Shown: positions 41,830 to 51,508, numbered from the stretch's first letter. The stretch: DNA of 64,000 bases from an uncultured Paraburkholderia sp. (GCA_940746715.1 CALNWN010000008.1:1-64000); one strand, 5' to 3'. The notes: generated by a model not told the origin, from the sequence alone. Translations and numbers: made by a program.

Positions 41830-42138
41830 GCCCGTGCAAGGATAGCGCGGCCGACGCAATGCGCGCCGCAAAAGGAAGCTCAGTCGCCGCACGACTCGTG
41901 TGGAAGCCGGGCGGTTCAATTCAATACAGGCGGGCGAGGCCGCTGGAAGTCGTTCATCGCGGGTTCGCACTGATGTGATTATTTTGGGCTGCTCGCAGGT
42001 CGATGCGGCGCTCGGAACCGGAGATGTTACGCAGCGCATGGCGATCTGTCGATTGCGCTCAGCCGGGTCCGCTACGTGCTCACGTGGCGACAGACCTGTG
42101 TCAGATACTGCATCCACGATGCAAGGAGCAACAGCACT
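41830..42138. other. Divergent intergenic region
   Basis: 309 bp between the transpeptidase and nadE starts. AAGGAG precedes nadE ATG 42139. Otherwise no operator, repeat or small gene can be supported. Confidence 0.4.
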
Positions 42139-43004
42139 ATGAAGCAGACCGATCCGACCGCGCTTCAGGCAAACATCGCCGCGGAAATGCACCTCACCGC
42201 CGGGTTCGACGCGAACTCGGAGATCGAACGCCGAGTGTCTTTTCTCGCGAACTACCTGCGTGGCAATAGCCTGAAGACTTATGTGCTCGGCAATCAGCGG
42301 CGGGGTGGATTCGACGACGGCCGGGCGGCTCGCGCAACTGGCCGTCGAGCGTCTGCGCGGCGAACGCTACGACGCCCGTTTCATCGCGATACGCCTGCCG
42401 CACGGCGCGCAGAAAGACGAGGCCGACGCGCTGCAGGCGCTCGCCTTAATTCGCGCTGACGAGACGCTGACAATCGACATCAAGCCGGCCGCCGACGCCA
42501 TGCTCGCGTCGCTGCACCAAAGCGGTCTGCCGTTCGCGGATGAAGCGCAGGAAGACTTCGTGCACGGCAATATCAAGGCGCGGCAAAGAATGATCGCCCA
42601 GTACCCCGTGGCCAGCACGCGCGCGGGCGTCGTGATCGGCACGGACCACGCGGCCGAATCGCTGATGGGCTTTTTTACGAAGTTCGGCGACGGCGGCGCC
42701 GACGTGCTGCCGCTCGCGGGACTCAACAAGCGCCGCGTGCGCGCGGTCGCGAAGGCGCTCGACGCGTCCGACGCGCTCGCGTACAAGGTGCCGACAGCGG
42801 ACCTCGAAGCGTTGCGTCCGCAACGACCGGACGAAGGAAGATGCCTACGGCGTTCCGTACGAGACGATCGACGACTTTCTGGAAGGCAAGCCGGTCAGCG
42901 ACGACGCGCGCAATATCATCCTGCGGTTCTACCATGCGACGCGGCATAAACGGGCGCTGCCGTACACGCCGTTCGACTGGCCGCAGCCGGCAGCGGGGGA
43001 ATGA
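42139..43004 (+). pseudogene. nadE: NH3-dependent NAD+ synthetase, two frameshifts
   Basis: The N-terminus EIERRVSFLANYLRGNS precedes the PP-loop [17 protein letters not shown] and then [38 protein letters not shown] and [13 protein letters not shown]. An extra A at 42292-42293 breaks the PP-loop, and a GAAG tandem duplication at 42833-42840 shifts the end. Removing 5 bp leaves 287 codons, the normal length. NadE makes NAD from deamido-NAD and is usually essential, so a second, glutamine-dependent synthetase must exist elsewhere, or these shifts are assembly errors. Confidence 0.82.
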
Positions 43005-43065
43005 GGCGCTTCGGGCTTCGGCTGCTGAGCTCCGGCCCTCTGCCCTCGGCCCCCGATACTGGCGC

Positions 43066-43329
43066 CTAGTGAGCCGGCGGGTCGTCGGTGAACAGATCGG
43101 CGCTTGCCTCCAGCGCCACGCTGCCCAGGTGCTTGCCGTGAATCTGCCGCGCGATGACTTCGCCGACATACGGCACCTGCGCGTCCAGTTCCACAGTGGC
43201 GTAGGCGCCGGGCTTGCCGGCGTCGATCACTTCGACGTTGCGCGCGTAATGCCCGAGCTCGCGCATAAGGAATTCGCGCACTTCCTGCTCGCTGCACGAC
43301 GGGGCGATGTTGCGCACGATCAGATTCAT
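43066..43329 (-). CDS. RRM-like RNA-binding protein
   Basis: 87 aa with an RRM-like beta-alpha-beta start (MNLIVRNIAPSCSEQEVREFL) and a second half AYATVELDAQVPY then IHGKHLGS, like bacterial glycine-poor RNP proteins. The RNP aromatic residues are not fully conserved. It probably binds RNA in the cytoplasm. The gene is intact. Confidence 0.6.
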   Translation of the reverse strand: MNLIVRNIAPSCSEQEVREFLMRELGHYARNVEVIDAGKPGAYATVELDAQVPYVGEVIARQIHGKHLGSVALEASADLFTDDPPAH

Positions 43330-43334
43330 GCGGC

Positions 43335-43476
43335 CTACCCTCGGCGGCTGCCGCGCCTGTCCGCGCGCACGCGCGCGGGGCGCAATGCCGCGCGCTCTTT
43401 AGCCCGTGCGGCCGCCAGTTCGCGGATGAGTGCGGCGCCCGCCGCGCGCGGCCAATGACAGGTAGAAAGCAATCAT
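43335..43476 (-). pseudogene. Small basic protein ORF upstream of the RRM gene, frameshifted
   Basis: ATG 43476 reads MIAFYLSLAARGG. After a 1-bp shift near 43437 it continues ALIRELAAARAKERAALRPA to TAG 43335, six bases before the RRM start. It would be a 46-residue basic helix co-transcribed with the RNA-binding gene. Coding status is uncertain. Confidence 0.3.
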
Positions 43477-43819
43477 TCGAATCTCCAGTATTCCGGTGGG
43501 CCCGCCAGCGCCCTGCGCGAGGATAGCCACTGGCAATCGTACATGCGATGCGACACGGCGTCAGAACGGCAAACATGCATTGCGACCAGGATCACTGCAC
43601 TGTACCCGAACGACGCGATGTCCCTTCAGCAGCAAGGCTCCTTGCCTGACGATGCTGTCTGAGCGCTTCGGCGCTGCCGACTCGTCGCACGCGGAGTCCG
43701 GTCGCAAGAAGCGGGCCTCGCGGTCGCGCCGCCGTTCGTTGCACTCATACCGTCGATGGAAAACCGGGCACGGCAGGCGAGCGTCAGTCGGCGTCCTGCA
43801 CATTGGCCGCGCTGACCCA
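43477..43819. other. Intergenic region without recognisable gene
   Basis: 343 bp between the small basic ORF and the next secreted-protein remnant. No reading on either strand resembles a protein I know. No terminator or repeat is evident. Confidence 0.4.
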
Positions 43820-44152
43820 TCACGCGTTCTTGCCCTGCGGCAATTCGACCAGTACCGCGGAGGGATCGTCCACGCCGTCGTCAGCGACTTCGCACACCGC
43901 GAGCCCGTCCGGCAGATGTTTCACTTCGCCCGCGGACTGGAAAAGCGCGATGCGTTGTGCATTGAGCGGACGCAGCTGGCGGTACACGTCGAAGCTGATG
44001 GCGGCGGGCACGTCCCCACGTCCCCGCGGATCTGCAGCGCGTCAGCCGTGCCGCAATGGGCCGACTCGGCGGCGAAGACGGGCGCGGTGCCGGCTGTGCC
44101 CGCCAACGTCAGCGCAGCCAGAGTCGCGGCGGCAAGAGTGAATGGGACATGG
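43820..44152 (-). pseudogene. Small secreted hypothetical protein, frameshifted
   Basis: Signal-peptide-like FTLAAATLAALTLAGTAG then APVFAAESAHCGTADALQI in one frame, followed by AISFDVYRQLRPLNAQRIA and VLVELPQGKNA in another. The shift lies near 44015, and the ATG at the expected start is also one base out of register. It would be a periplasmic protein of about 110 aa. No family is recognised. Confidence 0.45.
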
Positions 44153-44262
44153 TAATTCTCCGGGAATGAGTTGGGTCGGTGATTGAACGCGGACGCGGGT
44201 TGCTGGAGCGCGGGAGGCAGTCGGCTCCCGGCTCAGGACAGCACATTCACCGCACCGCGACC

Positions 44263-44820
44263 TTACGGAGACGTACCGCGCTCCGCTCCACGCCGGCTTT
44301 CCGCGCCGGTCGCGACGTCCAGTCGGCTGATGTCGCAGGACGCCTGGCTGAAGCCCGAATAGACCACAGACCAGTCGCCGACGATCGCCGCCTGCGCTTC
44401 AGCGAGACTCAGCTTGCCTTCGCAGACGCAGCGCTTGAGCATGACCGCCGCGCGCGCCTTGCGCCGCTCGCCCTGGCGCCCCGCCCAATGCAGAAGGCCG
44501 AGGTTGGACGGCGCGTCCGGCGACCCGCCGAGCACCACCGGCACACGCCGATCGAGCGCGAAGTCGGCGCCGTCGTCGGCGTCGATGCCGCGCTCGGCGA
44601 GCATCCGGTCCTTTGTGCGCCATGAGTTCATCGAACGGCGGCGCGACCGCGCTCGCATAGCCCGGCCGGCATATCGTTTCGCGGATCGATTGCTGGGTCA
44701 CGCGTTCGTCGAGCATGCCCGCGTGCTGCGCGTGCGCCGCGCCGACGTGCAACGCCACGAGCGCGCTCAGACCCAGCAGGAGCGCGACACGCGCACGCCG
44801 CAGCGTCAACGCCGGTGAAT
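44263..44820 (-). pseudogene. Exported HNH-like small protein, frameshifted
   Basis: Signal-like VALLLGLSALVALHVGAAHAQ, then DERVTQQSIRETICRPGYA. After a 1-bp insertion in the AAAGG run near 44622 it continues ADFALDRRVPVVLGGSPDAP, SNLGLLHW and KLSLAEAQAAIVGDW. The layout (ICxxGY start, D-x-x-x-P-LxLGG middle, NLxxxxW) matches a family of small exported HNH-nuclease-like proteins common in proteobacteria. Here the expected HxIPLELGG histidine is R or V, so it looks degenerate. Start codon unclear. Confidence 0.45.
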
Positions 44821-45064
44821 AGGGTCGAAAGATACTGCCAGTGTGGTCGCCGGAACAGCCTTTGCGACGCCTGTCTGCAATGCCTGCGTTCATTCGTCGG
44901 CGCGCCTCTCGAGGCGCGCAGTAGTTCAATTCGCAAGACAATTAAAACACATCCACTAGGCATGCGTAAAAAAAGCCCGTTCAAGCACAGCTTCGGCGTG
45001 CGTCTCAACTGACTTTCCACCAACTCCACGGCGACCGACAGCCGCCGTGGACACCCCCTGCCCG

Positions 45065-46210
45065 CTAATGCGCGACCCGCGCCTGAAGCGCCCGGATCCG
45101 GCCGAGCGCTTCGGTGTTGGCGACCGTCGAGTCGTACATGTTCGCGAGGTCGGCCTTCAGCGCGGTGCGCGACGCGCCGTCCAGATAAACCATGTGGCCC
45201 GACGGATAGAAGCGCGCCGACAGATTCTGCCGAACCTGCTGATTGAGCAGCGGCATCTGCTGCAAATCGAGCACGGTCTGGTAGAACGGCGTGACGAAAT
45301 CGTAAAAGCCGTTTGCCGACAGCACCTTCAGATCGGGATTTAGCGCCATGACCGCGGCCAGGTCGCCGGCCGTGTAAAGGATCACGTTGCCCTTGTCGTC
45401 CACGCCCTTCTGGGCGCCTGTCGGGTCGATGTGGCTGAAGTCCCAGAACTGGAACACCTGATCGTTGAGGTCGGTGAAGGCCGAGTTCGACGTGTACTTC
45501 AACTGCTCGTTCAGTTAGACATTCCACATGGTCGTGTAGACGCCCGACACCGCCGAACAGATACTTGGGCGAATTCCAGCGGTTGTTCTTGGTCAGGAAA
45601 CGCTTGATGAACTGCGCAATGGAATCGGCGTCCTGGTCGACGCCCCAGAAGTCGCGGTTCTTCTTCGGCGCGATCGCCGCCGAATAGCCGGTGCCGACCG
45701 GATTGATGAAGATGAGGTCGCTCTTATCGAGCAGGCTGTCGGGGTTGTCCTCGATCGTGTAGGGCGCGGGCGGCGTGAAGTTCGGCATCGACGTCTTGAT
45801 ACGGCGCGGCCCGAACGAGCCGAGCAGCACGAACACCGCCGAAGAACCCGGCCCGCCGTTATAGAAGAACGTGAGCGGCCGGGTTTCCTCTTTCTGGTTG
45901 TCCTGCGTGAAGGCGACGTAGAACATCCGCGCGGCCGGCTCCGAACTGCTCGGGTCGACGGGATCACCAGATGGCCGACCGTCGCGGTGTAATCGATCTT
46001 CTTGCCGCCTATCGTCACCGAGTGATGCGTGATCGCGGCGCTCTCGTCGGTCGCGGTGACGGAATCGTCGGGCCCGTTACCGTAGGCGACCGGGTCGAAG
46101 AAAGGTTGATCGGCCGCCTTGCGCTTGCCGTGAGGCGCTGCGGGTTTCGCGGAAGCTTCTGAATTGTGCGGCGACTGCGGACTAACGGACGCTGGCTCTG
46201 TGCTTGTCAT
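45065..46210 (-). pseudogene. S10 serine carboxypeptidase-like enzyme, nucleophile deleted
   Basis: ATG 46210. An extended N-terminus, ITHHSVTIGGKKIDYTATVG, then after a 1-bp loss near 45965 MFYVAFTQDN, LTFFYNGGPGSSAVFVLLG and LIFINPVGTGYS. The segment that should contain the GESYGT nucleophile is gone: YLFGG is joined to SGVYTTMWN. A TAA at 45515-45517 precedes LNEQLKYTSNSAF. The C-terminal part keeps LSANGFYDFVTPF and the catalytic-His region YPSGHMVYLD. It follows the sedolisin gene by 92 bp. Confidence 0.78.
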
Positions 46211-46302
46211 GATCGCTCCATGGGTACGTTCACGTCTTGTGCCGGTACTGCGGATGGGTTGCCGAGCTGGTTGCCGACTTACTTGCCGACCCGCTTGGCC
46301 GA

Positions 46303-47862
46303 CTATAGTGCGGCGGCCACTTTCTGACCATTGGGACTGCCGAGTCCCGTGCAGGCATCCCAGCCCGCGGATGCCGCGAAACTGCCGTTGTTGCCCTGCG
46401 TGATATCGTTGCACGCGCCCGCCGCCTTGTACAGCTTCGGATTCACGAAGCCCGCCGGCGTGCCTCTGGCCGCGTTGATGCGGGCGATCAACCCGGCCCA
46501 CAGCGGCGCGACGGCGCTCGTGCCGCCCACCACCGTTTGCGTGCCCGCGACGAGCACCGTGTAGCCCGTGAGCGGCGAAGCGTCGCCGGCGACATCCGGC
46601 ACGCCGCGCTTCGTGAGCGGCTTTTTGCCGCCTACCGACGACACCACCGAGAGCCCATCCTGCCACGCGGGCAGCGCAAACGCGGCGCTGACGCCACCGC
46701 CGCCCGCGCCGCCTTGCGGCCCGTCGTTCCAGACCACCTCGTGCGTGATCGCGCTGCCCGACGCGCTCAGGCTCGTGCCGCCGCACGCGAGCACATAGGG
46801 ACTCGACGCCGGGAAGTCGACGTGATCACCGCCACCGGCGCCGTCGCTCGAACCGCTGTCGCCCGACGCCGCGCACACCGTCACGCCGAGCGCCGCCGCG
46901 CTTTGCAGCACGCTGTTGAACGCCGTCAGCGACTGGCTCGTCCAGATCGACTCCGGGCCGCCCCAGCTGATGGAAATCACCGACGGTTTGTCGACCGTAT
47001 CGTGCACCGCGCGGCTCACCGCGTCGATAAAACCGGCATCGCTGTTCGGCGCGAAATACACCGCGATCGTGGCGCCAGGCACGATCGCGCCGACAATCTC
47101 GATGTCGAGCGTGACCTCGCCGTCGGGCCCGTTCGGGTCGCCGGTCGGTTCGTTGCGGGCCTGATCGACGCTAACCGATTTCACCGTGGGCGCCAGCACG
47201 CCGAGGCTCGCGAAATAGGATTTGAGATCCGCCGGATCGTAGCCGCCGCCCAGCTCGATAATGCCGACGCACTGCCCGCCGCCGTCGCCTTGCGGAAACT
47301 GGTAGAGCGAGGCCAGTTCCAGCGGCGTGAACGAAGCCTGGTGCGTTCTGGCGGCGCGAAACGGCGGCCGGATGCGAAAGTGCGGCCGCGCCTGAGGGCG
47401 GTTGTCGAGCCCGAGCACCGCCTCGACGACGCCATGCAGGTCGTCCGGCACGTTGACCGCGCCGGTGCGGCCGCGGAATTCCCCGGCCGTATGGTGCTGA
47501 TATTTGTCGAGCCTGACTTCGAACGCGCTCTGGAATTGCGCGACGGTGCCGGAGAGCAGCACCGAGCGCGCGGCCGCGTCCTCACGCACCACCGTCAGTC
47601 CATGCGCGACGGCAAATGCCTTGACTTTGGCGATGTCGCCGGGAGCGGCGCCATAGTCTTTGGCCAATGCCTCGCGCGACAGCGGTTTCACGTTGGGGTC
47701 GCCGGCTTCGATGCGGCTCATGAGCGCGTCGAACTGCGCCTGCTGCTGGCGGCGCAGCATGACGAAAACCTCGATCTTCTCCGCGGGGTCGCAGGCTCCG
47801 ATCAGTTTCGAACCTTGTTCTACTGTTCGTTCGCTTCCGGGCAGCGGGTGCTTGGTGGCCAT
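46303..47862 (-). CDS. Sedolisin-type (S53) acid serine peptidase
   Basis: 519 aa. The pro-domain (residues about 1-165) includes LSREALAKDYGAAPGDIAKV and FEVRLDKYQHH. The catalytic domain starts near TPLELASLYQFP. The family triad is visible: Glu and Asp in DGEVTLDIEIVG (spacing E-x3-D), oxyanion Asp in AASGDSGSSDG and Ser in VGGTSAVAPLWAG. A C-terminal calcium site (DITQGNNG, GWDACTGLGSPNG) is present. No classical signal peptide is seen, as in several kumamolisin-like enzymes. The gene is intact. Confidence 0.88.
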   Translation of the reverse strand: MATKHPLPGSERTVEQGSKLIGACDPAEKIEVFVMLRRQQQAQFDALMSRIEAGDPNVKPLSREALAKDYGAAPGDIAKVKAFAVAHGLTVVREDAAARSVLLSGTVAQFQSAFEVRLDKYQHHTAGEFRGRTGAVNVPDDLHGVVEAVLGLDNRPQARPHFRIRPPFRAARTHQASFTPLELASLYQFPQGDGGGQCVGIIELGGGYDPADLKSYFASLGVLAPTVKSVSVDQARNEPTGDPNGPDGEVTLDIEIVGAIVPGATIAVYFAPNSDAGFIDAVSRAVHDTVDKPSVISISWGGPESIWTSQSLTAFNSVLQSAAALGVTVCAASGDSGSSDGAGGGDHVDFPASSPYVLACGGTSLSASGSAITHEVVWNDGPQGGAGGGGVSAAFALPAWQDGLSVVSSVGGKKPLTKRGVPDVAGDASPLTGYTVLVAGTQTVVGGTSAVAPLWAGLIARINAARGTPAGFVNPKLYKAAGACNDITQGNNGSFAASAGWDACTGLGSPNGQKVAAAL

Positions 47863-48157
47863 GTATCGGTTCTCCTCCTAGCATGACGGCGCCGGCTGCG
47901 ACACGGAGCGGCGCGGGCGCCCCATCCACTCGCTGACCGACGACAGCTGTTACTGCTGCACGCACGACTGCGCAAACCTTCGGACCAATGCATTCCGACC
48001 ACAGTTCCGGCATGCGCGGCAGTCGGCCGAATGGCTAATGCGGCGGCCGTCTCATGCACAGTCCGCAGCACTCCGCTATGATGCTGCAGTGGCCATTGCG
48101 CCGTTACATTGCCTCGCGCGCGTCGTGCGCGCACGATCGAAGAATCCGAGGAACCCC

Positions 48158-48646
48158 ATGTCAATCTCGATGTATCAAGCATCACTGCCCGTGCTGGTTC
48201 GCGGCCTCACCAATCTGCAAGCCATCCTCGGGAAGGCTCAAGCGCACGCCGCCAGGCAGATCGAACCGTCGGTCTTCACGAACGCCCGCCTCGCGCCGGA
48301 CATGTTGCCGCTCGTGCGTCAGGTGTATATCGCGAGCGATACCGCGAAGGGCTGCGCCGCACGTCTCGCCGGCGTTGAGGCGCCCAAATACGAGGACGTC
48401 GATCAGACTTTCGACGAGCTGCATGCCCGCCTTCAAAGGACGATCGACTATCTGAAGGAATTCAGCCCGCAGCAGATCGACGGATCGGAGGAGCGCGCAA
48501 TCACGCTGAAAATGCGCACCGGCCCGATCGAGTTCACGGGCCAGTCGTATCTGCTCGGTTTCGTGCTGCCGAACTTCTTCTTCCACGTGACCACGGCGTA
48601 CGACATCTTGCGCCATAACGGTGTGGAGCTCGGCGGGCTGAAGTAA
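48158..48646 (+). CDS. DUF1993 family protein
   Basis: 162 aa from ATG 48158 after GAGGAACCCC. Four-helix DinB-like fold typical of DUF1993: MYQASLPVLVRGLTNLQAIL, LAPDMLPLVRQVYIASDTAK and the end FFFHVTTAYDILRHNGVELG, whose His is conserved. Function unknown. The gene is intact and convergent with ynfA. Confidence 0.8.
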   Translation: MSISMYQASLPVLVRGLTNLQAILGKAQAHAARQIEPSVFTNARLAPDMLPLVRQVYIASDTAKGCAARLAGVEAPKYEDVDQTFDELHARLQRTIDYLKEFSPQQIDGSEERAITLKMRTGPIEFTGQSYLLGFVLPNFFFHVTTAYDILRHNGVELGGLK

Positions 48647-48655
48647 GCGCGGCCG

Positions 48656-48975
48656 TCACACGCGCGGCTGGAAGGCGATGATCGCCATACCGGCCAGCGT
48701 CACCGCGACGCCGGTCGCGTCCCACAGCGTCGGGCGCACCTTGTCGACGCCCCACAGCCAGGCAATCGCCACCGCCACATACACGCCGCCGTAGGCCGCA
48801 TACACGCGGCCGGCGACGGTGCCGTGCAGGTGAGCAGCCAGGCAAAGAGCGCGAGGCTGAGCGCGCCCGGCAGAAGCAGCCAGACCGGGCCGCCCTCCTT
48901 CAGCCAGCGCCACGGCAAATAGCAGCCGAGAATTTCGGCGACGGCGGTAATCGCGTAAAGCAGCAGGGTTTTCAT
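48656..48975 (-). pseudogene. ynfA: YnfA/UPF0060 small membrane protein, 1-bp deletion
   Basis: ATG 48975: [20 protein letters not shown], then FAWLLT. In another frame it continues [20 protein letters not shown] and the final hydrophobic [16 protein letters not shown] single C is missing near 48832 (CCC to CC). Restoring it gives 107 codons, the normal size. The family is a four-helix inner-membrane protein related to small multidrug exporters. Confidence 0.8.
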
Positions 48976-49134
48976 CGGCGACAAGTGATGTGTGTTCTTC
49001 GTGTGGCCTGCGCGCGACGGTGCGCGCGCAGGCCGGCGCGCTATCGCCCTTATTAACACAATCACCTGGCACACGAGTTCAGGCCGTGCGAAAGTTGCGG
49101 CACGTGTGACCCGTTCACGACCTCTTTGCCCGAC

Positions 49135-49303
49135 ATGAGCACTGCATCGCCCTGCATCGACATCTGCAAATTCGACAGCGAAACCGGCTACTGCATCGGC
49201 TGCCTGCGCACGCGCGACGAATGCAAAAGCTGGAAGAAGATGAAAGACAAGCACCGCAAAAAAAAATTATCGACGACCGCTCGCGCCGCGAGCCCAAGCT
49301 GAA
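49135..49303 (+). CDS. DUF1289 cysteine-rich protein, 3' end shifted at a poly-A run
   Basis: ATG 49135. Cys pattern [10 protein letters not shown] then [19 protein letters not shown], the complete DUF1289 motif, thought to bind a metal. A run of nine A residues (49258-49266) follows KDKHR. As read, the frame continues [14 protein letters not shown] and stops. In the neighbouring frame a more family-like tail [14 protein letters not shown] ends at TAG 49308. The domain is intact, so function may persist. Slippage at the run would give both tails. Confidence 0.65.
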
Positions 49304-49351
49304 CCGATAGCGCCCGCCCAGCGCTATCGGCACGGCTAGCTCGGCCCGCCG

Positions 49352-49972
49352 TCAATCGAGCGACAACCGCACCGCAAAGCCGATCAGCGCCGCGGAGAAA
49401 GTCCAGCGCTGCAGCGTCTGCGCAAGCGGATGCGCGCGCCGCACCCATTGCGCGATCCGCGCGGCGCCGACCGCATAGGCAATGTCGAAGCACATGCCGA
49501 CGGCAAGCAGCACCGAACCGAGCTCGATCATCTGCAACGCGAGACCGGTCCCGCCTCGGGGCGCAGGAACTGCGGCAAACAGCACGGAGCAGAACAGCAG
49601 TGCCTTCGGGTTCAGCAGATTGGTCAACAAGCCTTTGACGAACGCAGCCCGCAACTGGCGCATGCCCGCGCCGAAAGCGTGCACGGGCGAGCCGGCTTGA
49701 TCGGCCGACTCATCGCGCTTTGCGCCGGCGTCGGGCAGCGCGAACACGGGCGAGCGGAAAATCTGAATGCCGACCCACGCCAGATAAACCGCGCCGCCGT
49801 AACGCACGACGTCGTAGAGCCAGGGCGCGTTGCGAAGCAGCGCGGCCGCGAAGCCGCTGCGCACGCCGCGCCCGATACTCGTTTGCAGGATCAGCGCCAT
49901 GTCTGGGCCGGGCATCGCGTAGACGACCAGCAGCGCGGCGACATAGACAGCGAGCAAGTGTGCGGAAATCAT
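49352..49972 (-). CDS. LysE/RhtB-family amino-acid exporter, possible in-frame deletion
   Basis: 206 aa. MISAHLLAVYVAALLVVYAMPGP holds the first helix and the conserved PGP. SIGRGVRSGFAAA is followed at once by LLRNAPWLYDVVRYGGAVYLAW. Relatives carry a second helix of about 20 residues between these parts, so one membrane segment seems missing without a frame change. The rest (LLTNLLNPKALLF, last helices) is normal. It is divergent from the Lrp-type regulator, the usual pairing. Confidence 0.7.
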   Translation of the reverse strand: MISAHLLAVYVAALLVVYAMPGPDMALILQTSIGRGVRSGFAAALLRNAPWLYDVVRYGGAVYLAWVGIQIFRSPVFALPDAGAKRDESADQAGSPVHAFGAGMRQLRAAFVKGLLTNLLNPKALLFCSVLFAAVPAPRGGTGLALQMIELGSVLLAVGMCFDIAYAVGAARIAQWVRRAHPLAQTLQRWTFSAALIGFAVRLSLD

Positions 49973-50128
49973 GTGGAGCCTCCTTGTTTTACGGCTCTAT
50001 GTTGCTATCATCGACGGAGGGTTTGTTGGCGAATTTCCGGACTCATGGAGTCACCAATGGAGGAATGCGCTAATATCATGGCGTTTTCGACCGTTTTCCG
50101 CCACGACACCCAAAGCACCCGCCAGCCC

Positions 50129-50596
50129 ATGTCGACCGACCTCGACAAGATCGACCGCGCGATTCTCGCCGCGCTCCAAAAAGACGGCCGCATGTCCAAT
50201 GCGAAGCTCGCCGAACTCGTCGGCCTGAGCGAAACGCCTTGCACGCGGCGCCTGAAGCGCCTCGAAAACGACGGCTACATCGGCCAGTACCGCGCCGTGC
50301 TCACGCGGTCGGCGCTCGGCTTCGGCGTGGTCGCTTTCGTTCTTGTGCGCTTTGCCGTGCACGACAAGGATCTCGCCAACCGCTTCGAGCGCGAGGTGCA
50401 GGCCATCCCGCGCATCATCGCGTGTCATAACGTGTCGGGCAGCGCGGACTATATCCTGCAAGTGGTGGCGCGCGACCTCGACGACTACGGCACGTTCATG
50501 CGCGACCAGATGCGCAGCCTGCCGGGCGTGACGTCGGTGGAGTCGGCGTTATCGTTGCGCGAAGTGAAGGCCGACGGCGGCTTGCCGCTGTTGTGA
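50129..50596 (+). CDS. Lrp/AsnC-family regulator
   Basis: 155 aa from ATG 50129 (MSTDLDKIDRAILAALQ); upstream in-frame ATGs at 50078 and 50057 are possible. HTH LAELVGLSETPCTRRLKRLE and RAM effector domain (VVAFVLVRFAVHDKD, SADYILQVVARDLDDY). It probably controls the divergent exporter in response to an amino acid. The gene is intact. Confidence 0.82.
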   Translation: MSTDLDKIDRAILAALQKDGRMSNAKLAELVGLSETPCTRRLKRLENDGYIGQYRAVLTRSALGFGVVAFVLVRFAVHDKDLANRFEREVQAIPRIIACHNVSGSADYILQVVARDLDDYGTFMRDQMRSLPGVTSVESALSLREVKADGGLPLL

Positions 50597-50662
50597 GCGC
50601 GAACGTGGCATAGTCACGCCATTTCACGCGGCGCGAGCCGCATCGACGAACACGGAGTTCCT

Positions 50663-50905
50663 ATGGACAACATCGATCAAGACAAGGCGCGCGCAGAAGA
50701 AACGGCCGCCATGGAGCACGTCCTGACCGCGACGCAGCGGGTGAAAAGCGCCTTTGCGTCGTTGCAGTCGCATTTCCCGCCGGCCGGCAGCGGCAAGCCC
50801 TCGCAATTCGCGCTACAGACCTTCGACGCCGCGCTGCAGGAACTCGAAGACGCCCAGGCCGCGTTCGACGAACTGCTGGGCGACCTGCTCGACGGCAATC
50901 GCTGA
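50663..50905 (+). CDS. Small acidic alpha-helical hypothetical protein
   Basis: 80 aa from ATG 50663, with GGAG nearby. Acidic and probably helical: EETAAMEHVLTATQRVKSAF and a C-terminal LQELEDAQAAFDELLGDLL amphipathic stretch. No family is recognised. Intact, downstream of the Lrp gene in the same direction. Confidence 0.55.
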   Translation: MDNIDQDKARAEETAAMEHVLTATQRVKSAFASLQSHFPPAGSGKPSQFALQTFDAALQELEDAQAAFDELLGDLLDGNR

Positions 50906-50951
50906 AGGCGGAGCCGGCGCCCCGCTTATCGCACGCGCTGCCGCCAACCGC

Positions 50952-51378
50952 TCAGCCGGCGCGAGTTTCGATCACCGGCTCGCACAGAATCGGAAAATTG
51001 ACCGAGTTCGCGATGTAGCACTTCTCGAACGACCACGCGCGGGCGCAGCACGATCTGCGAGAAGCGGCCCTGCTGCGGGCTGTCGAGCATGGTTCCTTCG
51101 GCGTCGTCGCGATAGTCCACCACGACAATGCCCGCGTCCGAGCAAAGGTGCAGATACCACAGCTTGTGACAGGCCGACGCCGAGGCGACGAGCAGGTCTT
51201 CCGGGTTCCACCGGCTGGCGTCGCCGAGAAATGCGGCATCGGACGAGCCGCGAATGGCCGGCTTACTTCCCGAGGCGATCACATGATCGCGGCCGTAGTC
51301 GCGATAGCCGGAGGTGCCGGTGCCGCGATTGCCCGTCCACTGCACGGAAACCTTGTATTTGTGCTCGCCGTATGCCAT
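50952..51378 (-). pseudogene. OsmC-family protein with internal deletion
   Basis: ATG 51378. YKVSVQWTGNRGTGTSGYRD, then PEDLLVASASACHKLWYL with the first redox Cys, and LDSPQQGRFSQIVLRPRVVV. The long helix before the second Cys is missing: VVVRE runs into KCYIANSVNFPILCEP in another frame. So the second catalytic Cys survives but about 15 residues and the register are lost. OsmC/Ohr-like enzymes reduce organic hydroperoxides. Confidence 0.72.
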
Positions 51379-51508
51379 GCGCGCTTCCTGTAATCGAACG
51401 AACCGGTGGGTGGAACAACTATTTTAAGCCGCCGACCCGAGCTTAGGCGGCAGACCCCGGGCCGCCCCAAGGCCGACCTGGACCGACCCGCCGCGCACGC
51501 ACGTCTGC

